Shown here: piece by piece, positions 54,009-63,297 of the stretch | Numbering within the stretch: position 1 is the stretch's first letter | Layout of the letters: each line of letters starts with the position of its first letter | From: Anaerolineae bacterium | GTDB taxonomy: Bacteria; Chloroflexota; Anaerolineae; Aggregatilineales; Phototrophicaceae | DNA: 64,000 nt | Reading direction: 5' to 3' | Assembly: GCA_022843745.1 (NCBI GenBank) | Contig: JALHNB010000013.1 | Location: 100,716-164,715 of the forward strand | Notes under the pieces: generated by a model | What the model was told of the DNA's origin: nothing | Databases searched by the model: none | Seen by the model: the letters and a program-made list of their open reading frames with translations, nothing else | Position numbers and translations under genes: made by a program

Positions 54009-54905
54009 ATGCCTATCCGAATCGCTTCTGCCCCGGTTTCCTGGGGCATCTACGAATTTAAAGACATCGAGCCGAAATATCCATTTGCCCGCGTTCTGGA
54101 CGAAATTGTCGAGACAGGTTATACCGGGCTGGAACTCGGCCCCTGGGGTTATCTGCCCACCGATCCCGATAAACTGCGCCCGGAACTCGAAAAACGCGGC
54201 TTGCAACTGCTCTCGTCTTACGTGCCTGTCAAATTGGTTGATGCCAGCGCGCACGAAGAAGGCGAGGCACATGCGCTCAAAGTTGGCAAACTGCTAGCGA
54301 CGATGGGCGCGGGCAATATCGTTCTCGCCGATGACAACGGCACTGTTCCCGAACTGGTGGCGAGAGCCGGACAGCGCACAGGCTCAATGCTTACATCAGA
54401 CCAATGGGACGTGTTCGCCAAAGGTGTGAACCGCATCGCCCGCCGCGTCCATGACGAACTTGGTCTGAAAGTCGTCTTTCACCATCACTGCGGGGGATAT
54501 GTCGAAACGCCGGAAGAAGCCAAAAATTTATTGGATCGCGCCGATCACGATCTTGTCGGCCTCTGCCTGGACACCGGACATTGGCAGTACGCAGGTGGCG
54601 ATGCTTTGCAATGTGTTCGCGAATATGGTGAGCGTGTGCGTTATCTGCACCTCAAGGACTGCGACCCCAAAATCCGCCAGCAGTGCATCGACCAAAAACT
54701 CGGCTATTTTGACGCGACCAAAGCAAGTGTGTTCTGCGAACTTGGCAAAGGCTCTGTCAATTTTCCGGCGATCATCGCCGAGATGGAAAAACTGGGCTAC
54801 GATGGCTGGGCGATTGTCGAACAGGATGTGCTGGTTGATGACCTGGACGCGCCGAAACAAAGTTCACAACGCAACCGCGATTATTTACGTTCATTGGGTT
54901 TGTAA
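54009..54905 (+). CDS. iolE: Inosose dehydratase (2-keto-myo-inositol dehydratase)
   Basis: TIM-barrel xylose-isomerase-like dehydratase. Typical segments are APVSWGIYEF at the N-terminus, EIVETGYTGLELGPWGYLPTD, FHHHCGGYVETPEE, LDTGHWQYAGGD and LHLKDCDPKIRQQC, containing the metal ligands. Length 298 fits IolE. I choose ATG 54009 with GAGG ahead rather than ATG 53994. It is 107 bases behind iolD with the CACAGAG repeat between. Confidence 0.92.
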   Translation: MPIRIASAPVSWGIYEFKDIEPKYPFARVLDEIVETGYTGLELGPWGYLPTDPDKLRPELEKRGLQLLSSYVPVKLVDASAHEEGEAHALKVGKLLATMGAGNIVLADDNGTVPELVARAGQRTGSMLTSDQWDVFAKGVNRIARRVHDELGLKVVFHHHCGGYVETPEEAKNLLDRADHDLVGLCLDTGHWQYAGGDALQCVREYGERVRYLHLKDCDPKIRQQCIDQKLGYFDATKASVFCELGKGSVNFPAIIAEMEKLGYDGWAIVEQDVLVDDLDAPKQSSQRNRDYLRSLGL

Positions 54906-54910
54906 TTTTC

Positions 54911-55000
54911 AACGCAAAGACGCGGAGAACGCAGAGAAACGCAAAGAAGGCTTAAAATGTTTTGGCGTGCGTCTCTTGCTCCTTTGCGCCGCTGCGTTAA
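54911..55000. repeat. ACGCAAAG-family imperfect inverted repeat
   Basis: ACGCAAAGACGCGGAGAACG (from 54912) followed by CAGAGAAACGCAAAGAAGG on the left, and CTCCTTTGCGCCGCTGCGTT on the right (to 54999), between iolE and iolG. Same family as 47497 and 25814. Confidence 0.65.
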
Positions 55001-55030
55001 GTTTTTGAATTTTTCTCGAAAGGCAATTTC

Positions 55031-56044
55031 ATGACCATCAACATAGGAATCATCGGCGCGGGTCGCATCGGCAAAGTCCACGCCGAAACACTTGTCACGA
55101 GTGTGAAGGGTGTCAAAGTGCTGGCGATTGCGGATGTCGCGCTGCCCGCCGCGCAGGAAACCGCCGCACGTTTGAATATCCCTACCGCCACCGCCGATTA
55201 CCGCCAACTGCTCGATAATCCAGACATACAGGCCGTCATTATCTGCTCGGCGACAGATACCCACGCGCAGATGATCGTAGAATCTGCCGAAGCCGGGAAG
55301 CACATTTTCTGCGAAAAACCGATTGCGTTTGACCTGAAAAAGATCGACTCCGCGCTGCAAGCTGCTGAAAAAGCCGGCGTTAAGCTGCAAATTGGCTTCA
55401 ACCGCCGTTTCGACCCCAATTTTGCGCGTGTACGTCAGGCCGTGCAAAATGGCGAAATCGGTCAGCCGCACATGCTCCACATCATCAGCCGTGATCCCGC
55501 GCCGCCGCCCATTTCTTATATCAAAGTCTCCGGCGGCATATTTTTCGATATGACCATTCACGATTTCGATATGGCGCGTTTTCTCATTGGCAGCGAAGTG
55601 ACCGAAATTTACACAGCGGCAGGCGTGATGGTCGATCCAGCGATTGGCGAAGCGGGTGATCTGGATACCGCAGTGATTATGTTGAAATTTGCGAACGGCG
55701 TGATCGGCACGATTGACAATAGCCGCAAGGCCGTCTACGGTTACGATCAGCGTGTGGAGGTGTTTGGTAGCAGAGGTGCGGTCAATACAGGAAATCAGTA
55801 CCCGAACAGCGCTGTTGTCAGCACCGTCGATAACATTCGTCGCGATTTGCCCCTCAACTTCTTCATGGAACGATACACCGAGAGCTACCGTGCCGAAATG
55901 CAGGCGTTTATCACCGCTGTCGTCGAGGATAAACCCGTCCCTGTGACCGGACTCGACGGGCATATTCCCGTCGTCATGGGCATGGCTGCGCTCAAATCCT
56001 ACAAAGAAAACCGGCCTGTGCGATTGGATGAAATCCAAGCTTGA
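55031..56044 (+). CDS. iolG: Inositol 2-dehydrogenase (Gfo/Idh/MocA family)
   Basis: NAD-dependent dehydrogenase that oxidises myo-inositol to scyllo-inosose, the first step of the pathway. The Rossmann start IGIIGAGRIGKVHAET, the CEKPIAFDL motif with the active-site lysine near residue 97, and GGIFFDMTIHDFDMARFL with the catalytic Asp/His are all present. Length 337. Its stop overlaps the MFS start by one base (TGATG). Confidence 0.93.
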   Translation: MTINIGIIGAGRIGKVHAETLVTSVKGVKVLAIADVALPAAQETAARLNIPTATADYRQLLDNPDIQAVIICSATDTHAQMIVESAEAGKHIFCEKPIAFDLKKIDSALQAAEKAGVKLQIGFNRRFDPNFARVRQAVQNGEIGQPHMLHIISRDPAPPPISYIKVSGGIFFDMTIHDFDMARFLIGSEVTEIYTAAGVMVDPAIGEAGDLDTAVIMLKFANGVIGTIDNSRKAVYGYDQRVEVFGSRGAVNTGNQYPNSAVVSTVDNIRRDLPLNFFMERYTESYRAEMQAFITAVVEDKPVPVTGLDGHIPVVMGMAALKSYKENRPVRLDEIQA

Positions 56045-57246
56045 TGAAAACGTTTGTGCGGGATCGTTTCACGTGGCTGGCATATCTCATGCTGGCCTAT
56101 TACGCTTATGGGCAGTCCATCCTGGGGCCGATTGTCCCTTTTTTGCGTGATGAACTCCGGCTGAATTACACGGTTTCCGCCTTTCATCTCAGCGCATTTG
56201 CTATTGGCATGATGCTTTCTGGGCTGACTGCTGATCGTTTCGCCCATCGTTGGGGAAGGCGCATCGTGTTTTGGGGAGGCGGCGCAGGGTTAGCGGTTGG
56301 TGCGGTTTTGCTGGGATTGGGGCAGAACGTATTCGTGACGATTGCCAGTTCATTTATCATGGGTTTTATTGGTTCGTTGCTGTTGGTGATGATTCAGGCG
56401 ACTCTTTCCGAGCATTACGGCATCCAGCGGGCGATTGCCCTCACGGAAGCCAATATTGCCGCCGCTGTTGCCGCCACGCTCTCACCCATACTGGTTGGCG
56501 TGGGCGTAAGCATCGGCATCGGATGGCAGGCATCACTCTATATCTGTGTGCTGGTATGGGGAATTCTAGCGCTGCTGTTCGGGCGTGTGCCTTTGCCAGG
56601 TTCGCGCCCGACAGCAGACGTTTCCACCACATCGGAATCGTCATCGCAGGAGTCTCTGCCGCGTGTGTTTTGGGCTTATTGGATCGTTGTCTTTTTATCC
56701 GTCGCCATCGAGTGGTGCATGATTTTCTGGGCGGCGGATTTTATGGAAAAAGTCGGCGGCCTGAGCAAAGAAGCATCGGCGAGCGCCTTGAGCATCTTTT
56801 TCCTGGCCGTTGTAATCGGGCGAGCCGCCGGAAGCGTATTGGCGCGCAAAGTAGACAGCGGTACGCTGCTTCTCATTGCTACTGTGATCGTATTGGTCGG
56901 GTTTCCGGTGTTTTGGCTGTCACGTACACCCGTATTCATCATCGTCGGTCTGTTTATCTGCGGCTTGGGTACGGCGAATCTGTTCCCACTGACGCTTTCG
57001 ACGGCAGCGGGCATCGCGCCATCAAGCCTCGCGAATACGGCCAGTGCGCGAATTTCGCTCGGCTCTGGAACGGCGATTTTGATCGTACCGCAAGTTTTGG
57101 GTTCAGCCGCCGATCAGATTGGCATCCAAAATGCCTATGGCATCATTCTGGTGTTCGCGGGACTGGCAGCGGCGATGACCTACTATGCTAATCGCATGGC
57201 AAAACGGCGGGTTGAGGTTGTGAGGAATCAAGCGAGTCTATTGTAG
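56044..57246 (+). CDS. MFS transporter of the inositol cluster
   Basis: A 400-residue major-facilitator protein with about 12 hydrophobic segments. The between-helix motif GLTADRFAHRWGRR (loop 2-3) is a standard MFS A-motif, and the second half starts after residue 210. Translational coupling to iolG makes import of inositol or its isomers likely, but the family is broad. The TAG stop is part of the palindrome that follows. Confidence 0.87.
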   Translation: MKTFVRDRFTWLAYLMLAYYAYGQSILGPIVPFLRDELRLNYTVSAFHLSAFAIGMMLSGLTADRFAHRWGRRIVFWGGGAGLAVGAVLLGLGQNVFVTIASSFIMGFIGSLLLVMIQATLSEHYGIQRAIALTEANIAAAVAATLSPILVGVGVSIGIGWQASLYICVLVWGILALLFGRVPLPGSRPTADVSTTSESSSQESLPRVFWAYWIVVFLSVAIEWCMIFWAADFMEKVGGLSKEASASALSIFFLAVVIGRAAGSVLARKVDSGTLLLIATVIVLVGFPVFWLSRTPVFIIVGLFICGLGTANLFPLTLSTAAGIAPSSLANTASARISLGSGTAILIVPQVLGSAADQIGIQNAYGIILVFAGLAAAMTYYANRMAKRRVEVVRNQASLL

Positions 57247-57270
57247 GGGCGACGCACCACGCCGCCCCTA
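57243..57270. repeat. GTAGGGGCG palindrome providing the MFS stop codon
   Basis: GTAGGGGCG (57243-57251) is inverted at CGCCCCTA (57263-57270) with a short inner stem. Bases 57244-57246 are the MFS stop TAG. The element lies between the convergent MFS and MBL genes. Confidence 0.75.
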
Positions 57271-57280
57271 ATGTCAGCGT

Positions 57281-58126
57281 TTACTTCACGTAATAATACA
57301 ATTCACCCGGCTGCACGCTCTTATATTTCTGGCGGGGGTCAACCCGCGCGAATGCCTCGGCGATATGTTCCTGCGGAATGGCGTTCGTGGGATACAGGTC
57401 ATTATGCCCCGGAATAACCGTATCCCAGCCCAATTCTTTCGCCAGCCAAGCGGCCTCATACGGCAGTAAGTTGCCTGTTGCTTTCACAATTTCCTCGCGA
57501 TACCAATCCCGCCCATTGACGGGGAGAATCACAATATCGGGCTTGGGCAGGCTGCGCAGAATATCGAGATAATCGGGATAAATGATCGTATCCCCGGCGT
57601 GATACAGGGTGACACCGTTCCACTCGATCAAAAAGCCAATCCAGCGATAACCTTTGGCCTCGTCATATTCTTTGGCGTAATGCGCTGATGGCACAATCGT
57701 CAACTTGAGACTCGTGCCGGGCAGCGTGATCGGTGTGAGCGCTTGCGGAAAAAGCTGGCGATCTTCGGCAATATCAATTTCATTCAGCAGATCGCGACAC
57801 CAGGCTGTTGTCACGAATTTGGATTGCGGTGAAGCTTTAGCGACTCCACCCGTCGTGACCGGATCGAGATGATCCATATGCTCGTGCGAAATCATGTAAT
57901 ACGTTGCATTTGTCACCTGTGTGGGCAGGCACGGCGGCTCGTATCCGCGCTTCCACACGTCGCCAAATTGTTCGCGCACGACATCGCTCAGGCACGGGTC
58001 AATATAAATCACCGCGTCCGGCCCTTTAATCGCAAATCCGACCTGTCCCAAGCCCCAGATTCCCAGGCTGCCGGGGATGATCGGCGTGTTCTGGATATGG
58101 TTAATTAAATCCTGTCCAAATGGCAT
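57281..58126 (-). CDS. MBL-fold metallohydrolase (UlaG-like)
   Basis: Metallo-beta-lactamase-fold hydrolase of 281 residues. The zinc motif is ISHEHMDHLDP near residues 73-83, with further ligands in VPSAHYAKEY, LYHAGDTIIYPDY and VIPGHNDLYP. The closest named relative by pattern is UlaG (L-ascorbate-6-phosphate lactonase), which has the same HxHxDH arrangement and YPDYLD-like end. It is the last gene of a minus-strand operon (ygjP-like, selB, coiled-coil protein); its role there is unknown. Confidence 0.83.
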   Translation of the reverse strand: MPFGQDLINHIQNTPIIPGSLGIWGLGQVGFAIKGPDAVIYIDPCLSDVVREQFGDVWKRGYEPPCLPTQVTNATYYMISHEHMDHLDPVTTGGVAKASPQSKFVTTAWCRDLLNEIDIAEDRQLFPQALTPITLPGTSLKLTIVPSAHYAKEYDEAKGYRWIGFLIEWNGVTLYHAGDTIIYPDYLDILRSLPKPDIVILPVNGRDWYREEIVKATGNLLPYEAAWLAKELGWDTVIPGHNDLYPTNAIPQEHIAEAFARVDPRQKYKSVQPGELYYYVK

Positions 58127-58138
58127 AATTTTCTCCTG

Positions 58139-58861
58139 TCATAAAATCAAATTTGTGCTGTTGAGTTTAAACCATTTGACCCATGTTTTGTAATCCGGGC
58201 AATACCGCGCCACCAGCTTCCAGAACTTTTTCGAGTGATTCATTTCCCGCAGATGACATAACTCATGAATAATCACGTAGTCGATGGCGGCTGGCGGGGT
58301 CATCATCAGCTTCCAGTTGAAATTGAGGTTGCGCTTGGTTGAACAGCTTCCCCAACGTGTACTCTGGCCTTTGATCGTTACTTTCTCATATTCGAATCCA
58401 TGCTGACTGGCTAATTCGGCGACTCGCTTGCCAATATACGTTTTCGCCTTGTGGCGATACCAATTTTCCAGCGCATCGCGTATAAAATCAGAATCATTGA
58501 TGCTGCCGTCCGTGCCTACACGGATTTGAAGCGCGTCGTGATCGAGCATGATCGTCGTCAGCTTGCCGCGCGTTTTGGCTTCAATATTCAGAAGTCGCTG
58601 TTCACCCATGAAGGGGATTTTCTCACCGGACACATAGCCTCGCTGAGGCGTTTCCTCTTTGATCTCCTCAATACGGCGATGATGTTTGAGAATCCAACTG
58701 GTATTTTTGCGGATAAATTCTTCAATATCCACTTCTGCGCCAGCCGGGATGATGATTTGCAAGCCATCTTTGGGGCTTATTTTGAGCCGAGCGTAACGCG
58801 CCCGCAGGCTTTTTTGGACGCTGTAGTTGATTTTTTGTTGGTTAAGCGTGATGTTGGGCAT
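58139..58861 (-). CDS. YgjP-like/SprT-type metallopeptidase (DUF45)
   Basis: A 240-residue protein with the DUF45 zinc motif HELCHLREMNHSKKFW near residues 203-218 and the upstream TRWGSCSTKRNLNFNW segment. These are typical of YgjP-type proteins, which are minigluzincin-like peptidases of unknown substrate. It starts 14 bases after selB ends and ends 12 bases before the MBL gene starts, so the three are co-transcribed. Confidence 0.87.
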   Translation of the reverse strand: MPNITLNQQKINYSVQKSLRARYARLKISPKDGLQIIIPAGAEVDIEEFIRKNTSWILKHHRRIEEIKEETPQRGYVSGEKIPFMGEQRLLNIEAKTRGKLTTIMLDHDALQIRVGTDGSINDSDFIRDALENWYRHKAKTYIGKRVAELASQHGFEYEKVTIKGQSTRWGSCSTKRNLNFNWKLMMTPPAAIDYVIIHELCHLREMNHSKKFWKLVARYCPDYKTWVKWFKLNSTNLIL

Positions 58862-58875
58862 AAAACCCTCCGGTT

Positions 58876-60735
58876 TTACTGGCGACCACGCACACGGGCA
58901 TCGCCTGCGCGTTTGGTGATCCCAGCGCTGTCGAGGTGTTCCAGCAGGCCAATCGCATATTTGCGGGTGGTGTTAAAACGATTGCGCAGTTCAGCGGCGG
59001 TGACTTGTCCATTCTGGTCAATCAGGTTCAATAATTCGGCAACCATTTCCTCATAGGCTTGTCGCGAAAAAATCACATCCGGCTGCACCTGCACGATTTC
59101 GCCGAGTTCGATCAGCGCCCGCAGCACATTTTCACCAACGATTTCCGTAGCGTCGGCATACGAAGGCGGTGTATACGGCGCAGCGTTCATCTGCTCATAA
59201 AGGTCGTGAATTGCATGTTGCTGCGTGTCACTAAATCGAATTTCGTGGTCAGCCATTCGCAGAGCGTTATTTTCGGCGACAACCGTGTTTTGCCCGTCAA
59301 GCAGCATCGTCAGAAGCGCTTGTTTTAATCCTAAGCGGCTGCGCAGTTCTTCGCGTGGCATCCCACGTCGCAGCGGTTCGGCGTGATGAAATGTCAGTAG
59401 TTCGTTTTCGATGCGTCGCAAAATTCCCTGCCACGCCCATTCTGCGACATAGCTATCATCCGGTAGTTGCCGCAAAATTCCTTGTGCGAGCGCATCCTGA
59501 ATCGCGGCATCGAGTTCGTTATCGCTATAGCCGACGGCTTTTTGCAGCGCGGCGCGTTTGATCGGCGTGTGACATGCCTGCGCGATTCGTTCGGCAGGAG
59601 TTCCGCGCATCCGTGTTTCAAGCTGCTCGATGACACTCGGCTGAAAGCGTTTCCAGCGTCGCCCCGGCTGCGGGTTAACCACGATGCCGCCGCCAATCGT
59701 CTCGGCGGGGGAGGGGTAGCGCAAAATAAAGCGATCCCCCTGCGACAGCGCCAGCGGTTTTTCTAGCCGCAGTTGCAACCAGCCCTCCGCGCCGGGTGGC
59801 AAAGTTTCGTCGTTGAGCAGGCGGACGCGCACGGTTGATTCCGCCGCGCCGGCAAATAATTTTGCCTCTGAGTGATGCTTGAGTGGGCGGGATGTGTCTT
59901 TCAGATGTCGGAAATTGACATCCACCAGAAGCGTTGGCTGCAATTGGCGGGGATGGGTGAGGACAAAGCCGCGTTCGAGTGCGCTTTTTTCGATCCCTGC
60001 CACATTGACGGCGACTCGGCTGCCCGGTTGTGCGATTTCGACGGGCTGCTTATAACTTTGCAGGCCGCGAATGCGTCCGCGCACGCTGAAAGGCTGAATC
60101 TCGATTTCATCGCCCACCCGCAGCGTTCCGCCGAGCAGCGTTCCGGTCACAACCGTGCCAAATCCGCTGATCGTAAAAACGCGATCAATCGGCAGACGTG
60201 GTGCATTGTAATGTGTGTTGAGTGGTAAATCGGCTAAAACGGCGCTGATTTTTTCGATCAATTCGGGGATGCCCGCGCCGGAATGTGCCGAAACATGCAC
60301 GATTTCAGCATTCGCCAGTGTCGTGTTGGAAACGGCATCGCGAATTTCATTTTCGACCAGATCAAGCCAATCAGGATCGTCAATCGTGTCGATTTTGGTG
60401 AGGACGATCAAGCCGTTGTGGATGCCAAGCAGGTCGATAATCGCGAGATGTTCGCGCGTCTGCGGCATGATGCCCTCGTCAGCAGCAATCACCAGCAGCA
60501 CCGCGTCAATCCCGCCAACACCCGCTAGCATGTTCTCGATAAAATCGCGATGTCCGGGGACATCCACGATACCGAGTGTTTCGCCATTGGGCAGCGTCAG
60601 CCACGCGAACCCCAGGTCGATGGTCATTTCGCGGGCTTTTTCCTCTGCGAGACGGTCAGGGTCGATCCCCGTCAGGCGTTTGACGAGCGTCGATTTGCCA
60701 TGATCGACATGACCCGCCGTACCGATGACACGCAT
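58876..60735 (-). CDS. selB: Selenocysteine-specific translation elongation factor
   Basis: EF-Tu-like GTPase that carries selenocysteinyl-tRNA to UGA codons. G1 is GHVDHGKST near residue 8, G3 is [15 protein letters not shown] near 57, G4 TKID near 113. EF-Tu-like domains 2 and 3 follow, and from about 360 come winged-helix domains ([38 protein letters not shown] ends in the SelB-type DNA/RNA-binding wing) that bind the SECIS hairpin. Length 619 is typical. No selA, selC or selD lies in this window, so the rest of the machinery must be elsewhere. Confidence 0.93.
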   Translation of the reverse strand: MRVIGTAGHVDHGKSTLVKRLTGIDPDRLAEEKAREMTIDLGFAWLTLPNGETLGIVDVPGHRDFIENMLAGVGGIDAVLLVIAADEGIMPQTREHLAIIDLLGIHNGLIVLTKIDTIDDPDWLDLVENEIRDAVSNTTLANAEIVHVSAHSGAGIPELIEKISAVLADLPLNTHYNAPRLPIDRVFTISGFGTVVTGTLLGGTLRVGDEIEIQPFSVRGRIRGLQSYKQPVEIAQPGSRVAVNVAGIEKSALERGFVLTHPRQLQPTLLVDVNFRHLKDTSRPLKHHSEAKLFAGAAESTVRVRLLNDETLPPGAEGWLQLRLEKPLALSQGDRFILRYPSPAETIGGGIVVNPQPGRRWKRFQPSVIEQLETRMRGTPAERIAQACHTPIKRAALQKAVGYSDNELDAAIQDALAQGILRQLPDDSYVAEWAWQGILRRIENELLTFHHAEPLRRGMPREELRSRLGLKQALLTMLLDGQNTVVAENNALRMADHEIRFSDTQQHAIHDLYEQMNAAPYTPPSYADATEIVGENVLRALIELGEIVQVQPDVIFSRQAYEEMVAELLNLIDQNGQVTAAELRNRFNTTRKYAIGLLEHLDSAGITKRAGDARVRGRQ

Positions 60736-60741
60736 AACGAC

Positions 60742-61968
60742 TTACTTGCCGCCGCCGTTGGTGCCGTTGCCGTTGGTGGTTGTGCGTGTCACAGGCGCTA
60801 ATGTTGTTCCGGTGTCGTGTTCGAGCAGCATGGCTTGATATGTTTCACGATAAAGCTGGGCGCGTTCACGTTCCAGTTTCCAGATGCGATCAATGCCGTC
60901 TTGCAGCGGGGCGAAAAGCGCCTGCATTTCCGAAAGCCGCGTCACAAAACGCTCAAATTCCTTATCATGGCTGCGCCAGACTTCATCGTTGGAGAGCGTA
61001 AACTGCTTCCAGCGTTTTTGATCGTCTGATGTCCAGTCATTCCATTCCTGACGGAAGCGTTCCTCGCTCAGACGTTGCATTTCGGCGACTTCGTTGATGC
61101 GCCGTTCCAAACGATCCCCGATGCGCTGGAAATCGTCAATAATTTTCTTCATCTCGCGGTAGGCTTCTGACCAGGTTTCGAAGCGCTCAATATTGCGCTG
61201 CATCTGGCTGTCTTGTTCGCCAAATTTCTCGGTCAGTTCTTTAATCTGCTGGTCGCGCTGCTGTAAAATCAGCGTTTGCTGGTCGATAAACTGCTGAATC
61301 TGGTCGCGGCGTTCGCGATCCCCATTTTGGACTTCCTGCATCCGGCGGTCAGTGCGCAGCGCCAGGTCTTCCAGTAACGTAAGTTTGGGCTTGATGCCGT
61401 CGATTTGCTTCTGAAGTTCGGGCATTTCGGACTGAACTTCGGAAAGACGGCGGGCATCCTGGCGGCGTTGTTCTTCCAGAAATGCCAGGCGGCGATCTGG
61501 TTCGTCAAGCTTCTTAAACAGATCATCAACACGTTGTTGAAGGGCAGCGACGGCAGCGGCAACACGATCTCGCTCGATGTGGATCGCGGGAATTTCGGTT
61601 TGTTGCCGTTCGAGTTTGTTGACCTTATCCGTTAATTCACGCATCGGGCGGCTGATGCCCTCACGCGCGAGTTCGGTGCGGCGTTCGGTCTCACGCTCGG
61701 CGGTCAGGCGCTTGGCTTCTGTTGATTCGATGAGCTGCTGCATCTCTTTACGAAGTTGATCCATTAACTCGCTATCACGCCCGGAAGGAATGAACTGGTT
61801 ACGCATGGTTGTCTGATCGGATTCGACACTGTTGAGACGGCGCATGAGTGCATCATGGTTATCCTGCTGCTGCGCAAGCCGTTCTTCCAGCGTGGCGATG
61901 GTTGCTTTATCGCGACGGCGCTCCTCATCTAACCACTCGATCATACGCGCGGCTTGATTAATGTCCAT
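60742..61968 (-). CDS. Long coiled-coil protein of unknown function
   Basis: A 408-residue protein that is almost entirely predicted coiled coil, with heptads from about residue 5 to 385 rich in Glu, Arg, Gln and Leu (for example RRRDKATIATLEERLAQQQD). There are no cysteines or membrane segments. The last 20 residues are Thr/Asn/Gly-rich. It starts the minus-strand operon, six bases ahead of selB, and is divergent from dgt. A scaffold or cytoskeletal role is possible; the gene is unrecognised beyond the coil. Confidence 0.75.
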   Translation of the reverse strand: MDINQAARMIEWLDEERRRDKATIATLEERLAQQQDNHDALMRRLNSVESDQTTMRNQFIPSGRDSELMDQLRKEMQQLIESTEAKRLTAERETERRTELAREGISRPMRELTDKVNKLERQQTEIPAIHIERDRVAAAVAALQQRVDDLFKKLDEPDRRLAFLEEQRRQDARRLSEVQSEMPELQKQIDGIKPKLTLLEDLALRTDRRMQEVQNGDRERRDQIQQFIDQQTLILQQRDQQIKELTEKFGEQDSQMQRNIERFETWSEAYREMKKIIDDFQRIGDRLERRINEVAEMQRLSEERFRQEWNDWTSDDQKRWKQFTLSNDEVWRSHDKEFERFVTRLSEMQALFAPLQDGIDRIWKLERERAQLYRETYQAMLLEHDTGTTLAPVTRTTTNGNGTNGGGK

Positions 61969-62120
61969 CGTTTAACTCTCCAAAACTTTACCCAAATATC
62001 GCAAATTAGCTTTATTATAACACAACGGTTCGTCAACCTTAAAAAAATGTTTTCACAAAGTTTCATTTATGCGTACAATACGAAGATGCTGCATCACGCG
62101 GCATCATGCCGGAGGCAACT

Positions 62121-63272
62121 ATGTTAGTTAATCGACAACGATTGGAACAAATTGAGGCAGTCACCCTCGCGCCCTATGCCCTGCGCAGCGATGCCAGCCG
62201 AGGGCGGCGGCATCATGAACATGAACCCTCGTATCGAACCGCTTTTCAAAGGGATCGGGATCGCATTATTCACGCGGCGGCCTTTCGGCGGCTCGAATAT
62301 AAAACGCAGGTATTCGTCAATGACGAGGGCGATTATTACCGCACACGGCTGACTCATACGCTTGAAGTCGCGCAAATCGGGCGCACACTGGCACGCGCAT
62401 TAGCACTCAATGAGGATTTGGTCGAGGCGGTGTGTCTGGCGCACGATCTAGGACACCCGCCTTTCGGACACGCGGGCGAAAGCGTCCTCAACCGCCTGAC
62501 ACAGGAACACGGCGGATTCAACCATAATCATCAGAGTTATCGGATCGTCACAAATCTGGAACAGCGCTATCCGGGTTGGCCGGGTTTGAATTTAACCTAT
62601 GAAACACTGGATGCTATTGCCAAACATGAGTCCGAATATGACATCAGCCAGTATGCCGGACTGGACGAAGCAACACGCGGCAGCATGGAAGCGCAGATCG
62701 CGAATGTTTCGGACGAACTAGCTTATAACGCACATGATCTGGACGATGGTTTGCTGTCGGGCTTAATTGTCCCCGATCAATTAAAAGCCCTCGAAATCTG
62801 GCGGATGCTCTGCGATCAGTTACATTGGTCAGGCTCAAGCCTGGATGAAATCACGCGCCATCTTTTCGTGCGTGAATTGATTGGGATGCAGGTAGATGAT
62901 GTGCTGACCCAAACCATGAAAAACCTGACGCAGTTGAATCCGCAGTCACCCCAGGATGTCCAGAATTATTCGGCAAATATCGTTGCACACAGCGATCACT
63001 TTATCCAGATGAACCGTGCGCTCAAGCGGTTTCTGTACGAAAATATGTATTATCATTTTCGTGTGATTCGGATGCAGAAACGTGCCGAACAGTTCATCCA
63101 GCAAATTTTTGAAAGCTATATCGCCGAACCACGCCAACTCCCGCCGGAATATCAATCTCAATTGGCGAACAGTGATAGTTACCGGGTAGTGGCGGATTAC
63201 ATTGCGTGTATGACAGACCGGAGCGCTCTGCTAGAATATCGACGTTTGTTTGATCCATTGATGCGACCCTGA
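62121..63272 (+). CDS. dgt: Deoxyguanosinetriphosphate triphosphohydrolase-like HD protein
   Basis: HD-domain dNTPase that splits dNTPs into nucleoside and triphosphate. The HD motif is VCLAHDLGHPPFGHAGE near residue 108-124; ahead come FRRLEYKTQVFVN and RTRLTHTLEVAQIGR with the first histidine, and later AYNAHDLDDGL with the last ligand. The length of 383 residues fits the dGTPase-like subfamily. I choose ATG 62121, five bases behind GGAGG, over an upstream ATG at 62106. Divergent from the coiled-coil gene. Confidence 0.9.
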   Translation: MLVNRQRLEQIEAVTLAPYALRSDASRGRRHHEHEPSYRTAFQRDRDRIIHAAAFRRLEYKTQVFVNDEGDYYRTRLTHTLEVAQIGRTLARALALNEDLVEAVCLAHDLGHPPFGHAGESVLNRLTQEHGGFNHNHQSYRIVTNLEQRYPGWPGLNLTYETLDAIAKHESEYDISQYAGLDEATRGSMEAQIANVSDELAYNAHDLDDGLLSGLIVPDQLKALEIWRMLCDQLHWSGSSLDEITRHLFVRELIGMQVDDVLTQTMKNLTQLNPQSPQDVQNYSANIVAHSDHFIQMNRALKRFLYENMYYHFRVIRMQKRAEQFIQQIFESYIAEPRQLPPEYQSQLANSDSYRVVADYIACMTDRSALLEYRRLFDPLMRP

Positions 63273-63297
63273 AGCTGTAGCGATTGCGAGAAAAGTT

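Noticed and set aside
54881..56038. A 385-codon minus-strand frame covering iolG
   Set aside because: iolG has intact family motifs on the plus strand and the antisense translation resembles no protein family.
56250..57191. A 313-codon open frame on the plus strand inside the MFS gene
   Set aside because: It is a shadow in another frame of a membrane protein gene with clear MFS motifs; its translation is Arg/Ser-rich and lacks a ribosome-binding site.
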